From: an uncultured Bacteroidota bacterium
GTDB taxonomy: Bacteria; Bacteroidota; Bacteroidia; UBA7662
DNA length: 31,083 nt
Assembly: GCA_903856555.1 (NCBI GenBank)
Contig: CAIOCC010000046.1
Location: forward strand, 1-31,083
Direction: 5' to 3'
Each line of letters opens with the position of its first letter. The first letter of the stretch is position 1. The notes under the pieces were generated by a model. That model ran no database searches, was not told the DNA's origin, and saw nothing but the letters and a program-made list of their open reading frames with translations. The position numbers and the translations under genes were made by a program. Of this stretch, positions 1 to 7,460 are shown piece after piece.

Positions 1-1
1 C

Positions 2-802
2 AAAAAGTTAGAAACCGATTGTCCTTTTGGCGGGTTGGGAATCAAAATGGTTGGTTCGGGCGAAGAGGTTTACTTCCTTAACCATCGGCGATATTCGGTC
101 AAGGCGGGCGATTATATGATCGGAAACTCTTTTACCCGCTCGGTGGTTCAAATCAATAGCCAAGAACAAGTCAACGGCTTGTGCATCGACCTGAGTCCGG
201 ATCTTATACGAGAGGTTGTGGGGGATTGGGGACGGACTCCATCAGTCCAAAGCGATTATTTGTTATCGGATCAATTGTTTGTGAATCGTTATTCTGTTCA
301 CAACACCATTTTAGGAAAATTACTTCTACAAATTCATCATCGAATGCATTCCTGGGATTTGAAGAATGATCTCCTCAAGAATGAACTTTTTTATCGATTG
401 GCTGAAGGAATTTTGGCCGATCAGTTTTTGGTAGTTGAACAATTGAACAAGCTTGATTTCAAGAAAAAGAACACGAACGAAGAACTTTTACGCGCTGTTT
501 TGGAGGCTAAATCCCTCATGGACGCCCGGATCGTTGATCCATTGTCCTTGGATTTTTTGGCGAAGCAGGTGGGTATTTCCAAGTACCATTTGATCCGTCT
601 TTTCAAGCAAGTCTTGGGGATCACGCCCTACCAATATCAGCAAAAAATTCGTTTGGAGAAGGCCCGCGATGCCATAAGGGACGGGATGGACGTGTCAACA
701 GCTGCCTTTGTTTACGGTTTCACGGATGTTTCTGCCTTTTCGAAGGCCTTCAAGAAACGTTTCGGGGCTTCCCCGGGATTTCTAAGAAAAAGCAATTTTT
801 GA
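2..802 (+). CDS. AraC-family transcriptional regulator, 5' end outside window
   Basis: The reading frame is open from the first bases of the window, so this is the 3' part of a gene whose start lies upstream; 266 residues are visible. An in-frame TTG at 35 is unlikely to be the true start because the sequence before it (KLETDCPFGG) continues a cupin-like sensor region (pattern GEEVYFLNHRRYSVKAGDY). The last 105 residues form a two-helix-turn-helix AraC/XylS DNA-binding domain: the first helix-turn-helix lies around DFLAKQVGISKYHLIRLFK and the second around TAAFVYGFTDVSAFSKAFKK, ending in the usual FGxSPxxxR-like tail. The family activates or represses nearby genes in response to a small ligand held by the N-terminal domain. 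The effector is unknown. The next gene, a secreted hydrolase 46 bases downstream, is a plausible target, and an inverted repeat fills the gap. Confidence 0.9.
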   Translation, partial: KKLETDCPFGGLGIKMVGSGEEVYFLNHRRYSVKAGDYMIGNSFTRSVVQINSQEQVNGLCIDLSPDLIREVVGDWGRTPSVQSDYLLSDQLFVNRYSVHNTILGKLLLQIHHRMHSWDLKNDLLKNELFYRLAEGILADQFLVVEQLNKLDFKKKNTNEELLRAVLEAKSLMDARIVDPLSLDFLAKQVGISKYHLIRLFKQVLGITPYQYQQKIRLEKARDAIRDGMDVSTAAFVYGFTDVSAFSKAFKKRFGASPGFLRKSNF

Positions 803-841
803 CAAGGGATTTTGTCCATTTTTTGGGTTCTTTGTCAAAAA
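796..841. promoter_or_regulatory. Inverted repeat between regulator and hydrolase genes
   Basis: The arm TTTTTGACAA (796-805) is repeated as its exact reverse complement TTGTCAAAAA (832-841). A third TTGTC copy at 812-816 could pair with GACAA at 801-805 as an alternative small hairpin. The first arm overlaps the stop codon of the AraC gene and the second ends 7 bases before the next start codon. It could be an operator or an RNA hairpin controlling the downstream gene; the sequence alone does not decide. There is no T-tract after a GC-rich stem, so it is not a classical terminator. Confidence 0.45.
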
Positions 842-848
842 TGAACCT

Positions 849-3236
849 ATGAATCGTCTTGGACTTCTATTTGTTTTTGGACTTCTATTTATTTTCTGCC
901 TCTGGGGCTTTTCTTCGAATGCGCAGTTAGCCCGCAGGGCTCAGTTGGGGGTGCGGATGGAGTTTGTGAAGGATGCCGACTTTCAGGGTTGCAAAGTTCT
1001 TGAAGTGCGCGGGGGAACAGCGGCCCAACTGAAACTCAAAGAAAACGATGTCATTACCCAAATAGGAGACTCTGTATTTGCATCCGATGCTGAATTCCTC
1101 CAACATTTTTATACCTATCAACCGGGGAACCCAATCAAATTCACGATTCGCCGTGGGTCAAAGACCCTCTCCCTGAAGGGGACCGTGGTTCAACGCCCGT
1201 TTGAAACCGATGACAACGCCGATGTTATTTACGATGAGGCGCCTTACCGGGGAGGCAAGTTGAGGGTGATCATCAACAAACCCTTTCAAAAAAAGCGGAT
1301 GCCTGCCATGCTCTTTATACCGGGGTACACTTGCAACAGCATTGATGAACTGAAGGAGGACCATCCCTACAAGCGGATCATTAATGCCTATGTTGACGCC
1401 GGTTATGTGACCTTGAGAATCGAGAAAAGTGGATTAGGGGATAGCAAAAACACCCCACCCTGCCAGTCTTGCAATTTGACCGATGAAATCGAGAATTTTG
1501 AAGTGGGGCTTCAAAAGTTAAAATCCTTGCCTTATGTGGATACCAACCAAATCTTCCTCTTTGGTCATTCCATGGGGGGTATCATCGCGCCAGCCCTTAG
1601 CGCCCAACATTCGGTAGCAGGTGTGATTGTTTTTGGTACCACGGCCAAGTCCTGGTTTGAATATCAGTTGGAAATGTACCGGGTCCAAAACGCCTTGGGT
1701 GGAATGAATCCTTTGGAAGTCGAGCAATCGGTGATCGATCAATACGATTTGAACTATCGGTTTTATGTCCAAAAAGAACGATTGGAAGAGATGGCCAAAG
1801 ATCCCCGCTCGGACAGCGTTCTTCGGAATGTATGGGGTTACGATGGCAACGGCAAGATCTACGATCGAAATGCCGAGTATTGGAGACAAATTCAAGATTT
1901 TCCCCATCTCCAAAATTGGAAAAACACCCGTGCCAAAGTTTTGGTTCAATTCGGTGAATCGGATTTTCAGGCTTTTTCTAGGGCCGATCATGAGCAGATT
2001 GTTCAAACCGTTGAATTTTTTCATCCGGGCCATGCAACCCTTCAGGTTTTCCCCCAAACGGATCATTTTTTTGCCAAATCCGGGACGATGCAGGAGGCTT
2101 ACGACAAATTCACAAGCCGCAAAATTCAGCAGTTGTTTGATGAATACAATCCCGAAGTTGGCTTATCGGCCGTTCAATGGAGCAACGCGCTGTTCAGATC
2201 AGCAGACGGTACCGACAAAACGGGGAAAGTTGTCAAAGGTTGGACCAAGTTGAAAACAGATCCTTATCCTGGCAAGCAGGATGATATCGTCTTTGTTAAT
2301 CCCAGGGTGGGTTGGTACGTGAACGGCTACGGACGAATTTATCATACCAAAGACGGCGGGGAGACCTGGACCATGCAATGGGAAAAAAAGGGAACATTTT
2401 TTCGATGCATTGCATTTGTGGACAGCTTGACGGGTTTTGTAGGGACCGTTGGGACGGATTATTTCCCCAATGTGACGGATACCATCCCGCTGTACGGAAC
2501 CAAAGATGGGGGCCTAACCTGGTACCCGGTATCCTATCAGGGGCCTTATGTCAAAGGTCTTTGTGCGATCGATGTCGTACGGGAACCCTTTATCAATCAA
2601 GGCAAAACCGATTACAAAGTTCACCTTTTTGGAGTTGGTCGGGTTGGAAGTCCAGCCAATCAATTGGTATCCCACGATGGAGGCAACACATGGGTATCTT
2701 CGGATATGAACAGCGACTGCAAAATGTTATTTGACATCAAAATGTTCGATAAAAACATCGGCCTCGTTTGTGCCGCGTCTGACGATGACCTGACCAAATC
2801 CAACGCCCTCTTGTTGAGGACGGTGGATGGAGGTAAAACCTGGAAGAAAGTCTATCAATCCAACAGGCCCTACGAAACAACTTGGAAGGTTTCTTTCCCT
2901 ACGCCGAACATTGGATATGCGACCATTCAATCTTACAATCCTGATACGAGTGTCAAGCAACAACGTATTGTTAAAACAACCGATGCGGGTTTGACTTGGC
3001 AAGAATTGAACTTGGTGGAAGATGCGGGTACCCGCGAATTCGGAATTGGATTTTTGGACGAGAATCACGGCTATGTAGGGACGATGAAAAGTGGCTATGA
3101 AACCCGTGATGGTGGCAAAACCTGGACTCCGGTACAACTGGGGAAGGCCTGCAACAAAATCCGTTTCTACAAGGATGTGGATGGATCGGTGATTGGTTAT
3201 GCGATCGGCGTGGATGTCCTAAAAGCTGAATTTTAA
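849..3236 (+). CDS. Secreted PDZ / alpha-beta hydrolase / Ycf48-like repeat fusion protein
   Basis: This 795-residue protein has three recognisable parts. Residues 1-26 are a Sec signal peptide ending SNAQ. Residues about 32-118 form a PDZ-like domain (LGVRMEF..., then LKENDVITQIGD). Residues about 135-430 form an alpha/beta hydrolase with the nucleophile elbow GHSMGG (Ser241); candidate acid and base are Asp372 in FGESD and His406 in QTDHFF. Residues about 440-795 hold repeated DGGxTW motifs (GGETW, DGGLTW, DGGNTW, DGGKTW twice), typical of Ycf48/BNR-type beta-propeller repeats. Export across the inner membrane is expected; I see no C-terminal T9SS tail. The hydrolase part resembles serine esterase/peptidase-like enzymes, but the substrate is unknown. 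The start ATG at 849 is preferred because the ATG at 841 is followed at once by a stop. The signal peptide contains a 13-base duplication. Confidence 0.85.
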   Translation: MNRLGLLFVFGLLFIFCLWGFSSNAQLARRAQLGVRMEFVKDADFQGCKVLEVRGGTAAQLKLKENDVITQIGDSVFASDAEFLQHFYTYQPGNPIKFTIRRGSKTLSLKGTVVQRPFETDDNADVIYDEAPYRGGKLRVIINKPFQKKRMPAMLFIPGYTCNSIDELKEDHPYKRIINAYVDAGYVTLRIEKSGLGDSKNTPPCQSCNLTDEIENFEVGLQKLKSLPYVDTNQIFLFGHSMGGIIAPALSAQHSVAGVIVFGTTAKSWFEYQLEMYRVQNALGGMNPLEVEQSVIDQYDLNYRFYVQKERLEEMAKDPRSDSVLRNVWGYDGNGKIYDRNAEYWRQIQDFPHLQNWKNTRAKVLVQFGESDFQAFSRADHEQIVQTVEFFHPGHATLQVFPQTDHFFAKSGTMQEAYDKFTSRKIQQLFDEYNPEVGLSAVQWSNALFRSADGTDKTGKVVKGWTKLKTDPYPGKQDDIVFVNPRVGWYVNGYGRIYHTKDGGETWTMQWEKKGTFFRCIAFVDSLTGFVGTVGTDYFPNVTDTIPLYGTKDGGLTWYPVSYQGPYVKGLCAIDVVREPFINQGKTDYKVHLFGVGRVGSPANQLVSHDGGNTWVSSDMNSDCKMLFDIKMFDKNIGLVCAASDDDLTKSNALLLRTVDGGKTWKKVYQSNRPYETTWKVSFPTPNIGYATIQSYNPDTSVKQQRIVKTTDAGLTWQELNLVEDAGTREFGIGFLDENHGYVGTMKSGYETRDGGKTWTPVQLGKACNKIRFYKDVDGSVIGYAIGVDVLKAEF

Positions 3237-3269
3237 TTGGAATAGATTAATTTGGGCCTAGGTAATTCG

Positions 3270-4568
3270 ATGAAACATTTTCTATTTTGGGGATTCCTTC
3301 TTGGGGTCATTCCGTTGGGAAGCCTAAAAGCCCAGGATACGTTGGCGGTCCTTTTTTTGGGGAACAGCTATACATCCGTTAATAATTTACCGCAATTGGT
3401 GCAGGCGCTCTCTGCTTCGGCGGGCAAAACCCTGATCGTGGATTCCCAAACGCCCGGCGGGATGACCCTGACCAACCATGTTAATGATCCGACAACTCAA
3501 TCCAAAATTGCACAACGCGCTTGGGATTATGTGATTTTGCAGGAGCAGAGTCAGGTGCCGACCATTGATTTTTATCGTTACAACAACATGTACCCCGCAA
3601 TGGCGGATCTTCAGGCTTTGGTAGCCCAATCCAGCCCTTGTGCCAAGTTGATATCGTACATGACTTGGGGTCGGCGTTACGGCGGGCAGCAATGCGATCC
3701 CTCCAACACCCATTGCAGTCCAGTTTTTGTGAATTTTGACCATATGCAGGACTCTTTGACCAGCGCCTATACCGGTATCAGTGATCAGCTCAAAATTCAA
3801 TGTGCGCCGGTGGGGGTTGTATGGCAACATATTCTGAATGATTCGAATTTGGTATTGCATAGCAGCGATAACAGCCACCCTAGCCTGGATGGTTCCTATG
3901 CGGCGGCTTTGACCTTGTTTTCGTCGATTTGGAAACGATCTTCGTCGGGTTTGTCCTATACCGCTGGACTTCCTACCGCCCTTGCCCAATACTACCAAAA
4001 CAGGACAGATAGTGTGGTCTTCGGAAATGCGCCGCGTTGGAATCTAACGATTAATCGCCCGGTTGCTAATTTTGGATTGACCCACTCGGGGCGAACGTTT
4101 ATTTTCAACAACCTTTCCCTTTCGAATACCAATCGGGTCTTGAATTACCGATGGGATTTTGGGGATGGGCAGGTCTCAACCGTCGCAAATCCCACGCATA
4201 CTTACACAGCAGCAGGTTCTTACACCGTTCGTCTGGTCGCCAAGGAATGCCGTTACGCAGACACCTTAACACAGGTTGTTCAGGTTTTGGCGTCCGATGT
4301 TCAAGAAGCGAGCCGCAGGTTGTTGCGTGTTTACCCCAACCCGGCCACTTCGCAAATAACCTTTGAAACAGAACTTCTCCTTCCCGGGCAAGAGTATACG
4401 CTCGAATTGAAGAACCCAACGGGTACGACGGCCTTTAGTTCTCACCTGGACCTCGAAAAACCCACCATAGCTCTTCCTTCTACGGTTGGATCCGGTCTCT
4501 ATTCGGTTCTTTTGCGCGATGCCAGGGGAGCCGTAATGGCCAAGGAATCTTTAATTTTATTTCGTTAA
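3270..4568 (+). CDS. Secreted SGNH-type hydrolase with PKD domain and T9SS type-A sorting domain
   Basis: The product has 432 residues counted from ATG 3270; an in-frame TTG 18 bases earlier is less likely because the signal peptide begins at MKHFLFWGFLLG. After cleavage near KAQ, an SGNH/GDSL-like hydrolase follows: block I is FLGNSYT with Ser33 as nucleophile, and the late DNSHPS block supplies Asp200 and His203. Residues about 255-330 are a PKD domain (WDFGDGQ, then THTYTAAGSYTV). Residues about 345-432 are a T9SS type-A sorting domain starting YPNPATSQI, which directs proteins through the Bacteroidota type IX system to the cell surface or outside. The family removes acyl or acetyl groups from carbohydrates or esters; the substrate here is unknown. 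The gene follows the PDZ hydrolase by 33 bases and a weak -7-like TAATTTG at 3248-3254 might give it its own promoter. Confidence 0.87.
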   Translation: MKHFLFWGFLLGVIPLGSLKAQDTLAVLFLGNSYTSVNNLPQLVQALSASAGKTLIVDSQTPGGMTLTNHVNDPTTQSKIAQRAWDYVILQEQSQVPTIDFYRYNNMYPAMADLQALVAQSSPCAKLISYMTWGRRYGGQQCDPSNTHCSPVFVNFDHMQDSLTSAYTGISDQLKIQCAPVGVVWQHILNDSNLVLHSSDNSHPSLDGSYAAALTLFSSIWKRSSSGLSYTAGLPTALAQYYQNRTDSVVFGNAPRWNLTINRPVANFGLTHSGRTFIFNNLSLSNTNRVLNYRWDFGDGQVSTVANPTHTYTAAGSYTVRLVAKECRYADTLTQVVQVLASDVQEASRRLLRVYPNPATSQITFETELLLPGQEYTLELKNPTGTTAFSSHLDLEKPTIALPSTVGSGLYSVLLRDARGAVMAKESLILFR

Positions 4569-4595
4569 TTCTTCTTTCAATTTTAATTATCTCCT

Positions 4596-5006
4596 ATGAA
4601 CCCAAATTCTCCAAACAAAAGATTGCATTGGATCCTGTGGACGGTGCAAGGATTGTTGGCAGTGGCCTTTGGTGCGGCTGGTATGATGAAAATGACTGTC
4701 TCGATGGAGCAGTTTGTCCAAAATGGTGGAGGCCCCTTGGTGGAGGCTTTTGGGATGGGCCTTGTACGTTTTATTGGTTGGAGTGAATTCCTGGGTGCTT
4801 TGGGACTAGTGCTACCATCCGCCCTAAGAATCAGGCCGGTACTTACAGTCTGGGCAGCAGCAGGCATTGCCATCATTATGGTTTTGGCTACGGTACATCA
4901 CGCGATGGCCGGGGAATCCGTGGCGGCTACCTTGGCTTTGTTGGCATTGGCCCTCTTGGTGGTATGGGGCCGTTCAACCCAAGCGGTGATCCGCTCCAAG
5001 TCCTAA
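4596..5006 (+). CDS. DoxX-like small membrane protein
   Basis: This 136-residue protein has about four hydrophobic segments: WILWTVQGLLAVAFGAAGMM, FIGWSEFLGALGLVLPSALR, a middle segment rich in A, I and V, and a C-terminal LALLALALLVVWG. The pattern GxxK/M near the first helix followed by FIGWSEFLGALGL is typical of the DoxX_2/DoxX-like family of inner-membrane proteins. Family members are loosely linked to redox or thiol stress, and no reaction can be assigned here. It lies 27 bases after the SGNH hydrolase and 31 bases before another tiny membrane protein, so the three may share a transcript. Confidence 0.75.
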   Translation: MNPNSPNKRLHWILWTVQGLLAVAFGAAGMMKMTVSMEQFVQNGGGPLVEAFGMGLVRFIGWSEFLGALGLVLPSALRIRPVLTVWAAAGIAIIMVLATVHHAMAGESVAATLALLALALLVVWGRSTQAVIRSKS

Positions 5007-5037
5007 ACGATTGTTCCAGGGAGACTGACGAGTCCTT

Positions 5038-5196
5038 ATGATCAAGTTGGTCCAACGTCGCCTATGGTGGGGCGTTTTCTTCTTGGGAATCATCCTTTTG
5101 ATCTATATGTTTCGGGTTGAAAGTGAACCTGGTGCCCTGCCTCTTTTTTTGGTTTTAGGGTCGCTGGTTGGACTCTTGTTAAGTTACAAACGATGA
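5038..5196 (+). CDS. 52-residue membrane miniprotein, unknown function
   Basis: I translated this short frame directly: it begins MIKLVQRRLWWGVFFLGIIL and ends LLLSYKR before TGA at 5194-5196. It has a basic N-terminus (K3, R7, R8), a first hydrophobic segment at residues about 10-25, a short polar turn (RVESEPG) and a second hydrophobic segment at about 33-49, ending in YKR. This predicts a two-helix hairpin with both ends in the cytoplasm. The organised charge pattern and the tight spacing after the DoxX-like gene support a real gene, but I recognise no family. It ends 53 bases before the promoter of the riboswitch unit and is probably the last gene of the upstream transcript. Confidence 0.55.
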   Translation: MIKLVQRRLWWGVFFLGIILLIYMFRVESEPGALPLFLVLGSLVGLLLSYKR

Positions 5197-5249
5197 TGGA
5201 GGGCAAAGAGCCCTTTGCGCTGAAATGGCTCATCGATGGGGAATTTCTT

Positions 5250-5257
5250 TACCTTTG
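5250..5257 (+). promoter_or_regulatory. Promoter -7 element of the cobalamin riboswitch transcript
   Basis: TACCTTTG matches the Bacteroidota -7 consensus TAnnTTTG exactly. Transcription would begin about 4-7 bases later, which is where the first stem of the riboswitch begins (5262). I do not see a clear TTTG -33 element at the usual 19-21 base spacing. Confidence 0.6.
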
Positions 5258-5261
5258 AACG

Positions 5262-5436
5262 CTTGGCGGTTTTTGGCGAGAGCCAAAACCAAGAGGGAAC
5301 TCCGGTGCAATTCCGGGACAGTACCAGCTGCTGTGAGGCCTGTATAGGTTTCGAACCATAAGCCACTGTGGAAGCCGGTCAACGGCCAGACGGGAAGGCG
5401 TTCGGAATGGGCCAAGTCAGAAGACCTGCCACCAAG
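5262..5436 (+). ncRNA. Cobalamin (B12) riboswitch aptamer
   Basis: The stretch shows the ordered hallmarks of the cobalamin riboswitch: GAGGGAACTCCGGTG with matching TTCCGGGAC (5290-5320), then CAGCTGCTGTGA, then GCCACTG (about 5362), then GGGAAGGCG (about 5393) and finally the B12 box AAGTCAGAAGACCTGCC at 5414-5430. The ends CTTGG (5262) and ACCAAG (5431-5436) can close the P1 stem. A peripheral hairpin with loop TCG is visible at about 5347-5357. It lies directly upstream of a TonB-dependent receptor, the usual place for B12-uptake control. In this class, binding of B12 normally lowers expression of the downstream transporter. Exact ends are approximate. Confidence 0.95.
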
Positions 5437-5467
5437 TGAAGATTACCGGGTTTTCTGGATCAAAAAC

Positions 5468-5526
5468 CTAGGATAACTTTGCTTTGCCTCGCACGGGCAG
5501 GGCCGTGGTTTGTCCTAGATTTTTTT
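5468..5526 (+). terminator. Intrinsic terminator, likely riboswitch expression platform
   Basis: CTAGGATAA (5468-5476) pairs with TTGTCCTAG (5510-5518), nine pairs with one U-G, and is followed by A and seven T residues (5520-5526). An inner hairpin CACGG (5492-5496) with CCGTG (5503-5507) strengthens the fold. AAAAA before the stem can pair into the T-tract. It sits 32 bases after the aptamer and before the receptor ATG at 5553. The aptamer segment TAGGTTT (5345-5351) is complementary to AAACCTA (5464-5470) at the base of the terminator and may form an antiterminator; that pairing is inferred. The layout predicts control by premature termination. Confidence 0.75.
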
Positions 5527-5552
5527 CGAATCCCGTTTCCAAAACGCAAACC

Positions 5553-7460
5553 ATGGGGCAAAGGCTCAAGTTCGTTATCGTTTTTTGGGCCTTGTTTTGG
5601 GTCCCATGGAAAAACTACGCGTTCCCCTCTACATCGGAAGGAGATACCCTTCGCGTCAAGCCCTTGGTGTTAACCGAAGTCACCGTACGAACCTTTCGAA
5701 TAAGCCGAACCATGGATTCGGTTTGGTTAAAGACCATGCCGTTGGCCTCGCTAGCCGATGTGATGGGTATGCTGGGCACGCCGGTTACTCGCCAATCCGT
5801 TCCGGGGGGACTCAGCACCTTATCATACAGGGGCGGTGGTGCAACGCACAATGATTTGACTTGGGGCGATTTTAGCTTGAACCATCCCATGAACCGGACA
5901 GCGGATTTGCAGTTGGTACCGGTTTGGTTGTTTCAAGGCCTAGGTTTGGATAACGGTGGTGAAGCTTTGAGAACCGGTGGTTACGGGATGGGTGGTGGGA
6001 TTGGTCTTGGTTCGTTGACTTCGCCGCCCTTTGAGGCGGTGGTCTCTGCAGGGACCTTGGGGGATCAGTCGTTGGGTTGTGGATTTGCCCTGGGTCAAGG
6101 CCGTTGGCAAGGCACAACCCGCGGATTGCTAACTCGCAATGCCAACCGATTTGGATACCCCAACCGAGCCTTGGCGGGGGCACCGGATGCCAAGATGTTG
6201 GGGGCTGATTTTGGGCAGGAGGCCTTGGTCCATCAAAGCAATTGGAAGGGCCGAGCCGGGCATGCTTTTGAAACCAGCCTATGGTTGCAAGGAAGTCGAA
6301 GGGGCATCCCCTCTTCCATGACATCGCGTCCTGGTTCGGCTCGACAGAACGATAGCATGCTTCGTGTCCAAGCTAAATGGTCTTGGCAGAAGAATCGGCG
6401 ATGGAACTATTGGACGGCTTTGGCTTTTCAAAAAGACTTGAATCGCTACACGGATACCCTGAGCGGGGTTTACGGTTTCCATCAGACCCAAGGCATGCAG
6501 GCCAGAGGGGGGCTGGATTACGAACGCCGCGGTTGGAGGGTTCGCTTCATGGGGTTGTGGGATCGCCACGAGGCCCGTTCTTCGCAATACTTGGCGCCGG
6601 TTCAGCAGGAGCGATGGGCCCTGATCATGCCATGGAACCTGCACCGAGGTCCTTTTGAATTTTCGGGACAAATCAAAGCCGAAACCTTGGATGGAAAGGG
6701 ATTGCCACTGGCAGCCAACCTAAGAGCCCGTTATGTTCAAAGGAATTCTTTTTGGTGGGCCGAGGTCCGTACCGCCGTGAATCCTCCTTCGCTGAACGAT
6801 CGGCTTTGGGTGCCTGGTGGACGACCGGATCTCAAGCCCGAGCGAGGTCGTCAGGCCGAAGGGGGGTATCAACATTTGGTGGTCCATGGCAAGCACAAAA
6901 TCGACGCCACCATCCTGGCTTTTTGGCGGGAAATGCGGGAGCGAATTCTTTGGCAGCCCTCGCCCAACGCGGCCTGGTGGTCGCCCATGAATGTGGGGTT
7001 GAATCAATCGCTGGGGACGGAGGTTCGCATCCAGGGGTCTGTTCAAAGTTGGGTGTTACGGGGCCTGACCTGGACCTGGCAAGCAGAATACGGTTTGCAA
7101 CGAGTCTGGTCAGAAGGCGATAACCGTCAGCGTATCCAATGGCCTTATATCCCCCAGCACAGAGGGGTGCTCCAGAGTGCCTTGGCATATGATTCCTGGA
7201 CTTTGTTCGGTCAAGTTCAGGGAATTTCTTCTCGAAATACCCTCTCGGACGGTTCGGAAACCCTGCCCGCTTATGCCCTGGTCACGGCAGCCGCCTCCTT
7301 CGAAAAACGAGGCCACCGGATATCTCTGCAAATTCGGAATCTAACCAATACTCGCTACGAAGAGGTGCCTTGGTTTCCTCGACCCGGGCGCAGTTTTCAC
7401 TTGTCCCTATCCACCTCGCTTTTTAAATCTCCCAAACGACTTAAATCCCCCCAATTATGA
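5553..7460 (+). CDS. btuB: TonB-dependent outer-membrane receptor, predicted cobalamin importer
   Basis: The protein has 635 residues counted from ATG 5553. An in-frame TTG at 5484 lies inside the riboswitch terminator and is rejected. Residues about 1-25 are a signal peptide. A TonB-box-like stretch (PLVLTEVTV) follows, then a plug domain at about 55-165 with LSYRGGGATHNDLTWGDFSLN, then a beta-barrel rich in aromatic alternation that ends NLTNTRYEEVPWFPRPGRSF and a terminal strand LSLSTSLF. Its position behind a cobalamin riboswitch, and the BtuG-like lipoprotein overlapping its stop, make B12 or another corrinoid the likely cargo, moved with energy from TonB-ExbBD. There is no carboxypeptidase-regulatory-like domain before the plug, unlike SusC-type receptors. 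The symbol is functional inference; sequence divergence within this family is high. Confidence 0.85.
   Translation: MGQRLKFVIVFWALFWVPWKNYAFPSTSEGDTLRVKPLVLTEVTVRTFRISRTMDSVWLKTMPLASLADVMGMLGTPVTRQSVPGGLSTLSYRGGGATHNDLTWGDFSLNHPMNRTADLQLVPVWLFQGLGLDNGGEALRTGGYGMGGGIGLGSLTSPPFEAVVSAGTLGDQSLGCGFALGQGRWQGTTRGLLTRNANRFGYPNRALAGAPDAKMLGADFGQEALVHQSNWKGRAGHAFETSLWLQGSRRGIPSSMTSRPGSARQNDSMLRVQAKWSWQKNRRWNYWTALAFQKDLNRYTDTLSGVYGFHQTQGMQARGGLDYERRGWRVRFMGLWDRHEARSSQYLAPVQQERWALIMPWNLHRGPFEFSGQIKAETLDGKGLPLAANLRARYVQRNSFWWAEVRTAVNPPSLNDRLWVPGGRPDLKPERGRQAEGGYQHLVVHGKHKIDATILAFWREMRERILWQPSPNAAWWSPMNVGLNQSLGTEVRIQGSVQSWVLRGLTWTWQAEYGLQRVWSEGDNRQRIQWPYIPQHRGVLQSALAYDSWTLFGQVQGISSRNTLSDGSETLPAYALVTAAASFEKRGHRISLQIRNLTNTRYEEVPWFPRPGRSFHLSLSTSLFKSPKRLKSPQL

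Noticed and set aside
5203..5218. Small hairpin GCAAAG-AGCC-CTTTGC after the 52-residue gene, as a terminator
   Set aside because: The stem is only six pairs and no T-tract follows.
5484..5552. In-frame TTG extension of the TonB-dependent receptor
   Set aside because: It lies in the riboswitch terminator stem, and a proper signal peptide begins only at ATG 5553.
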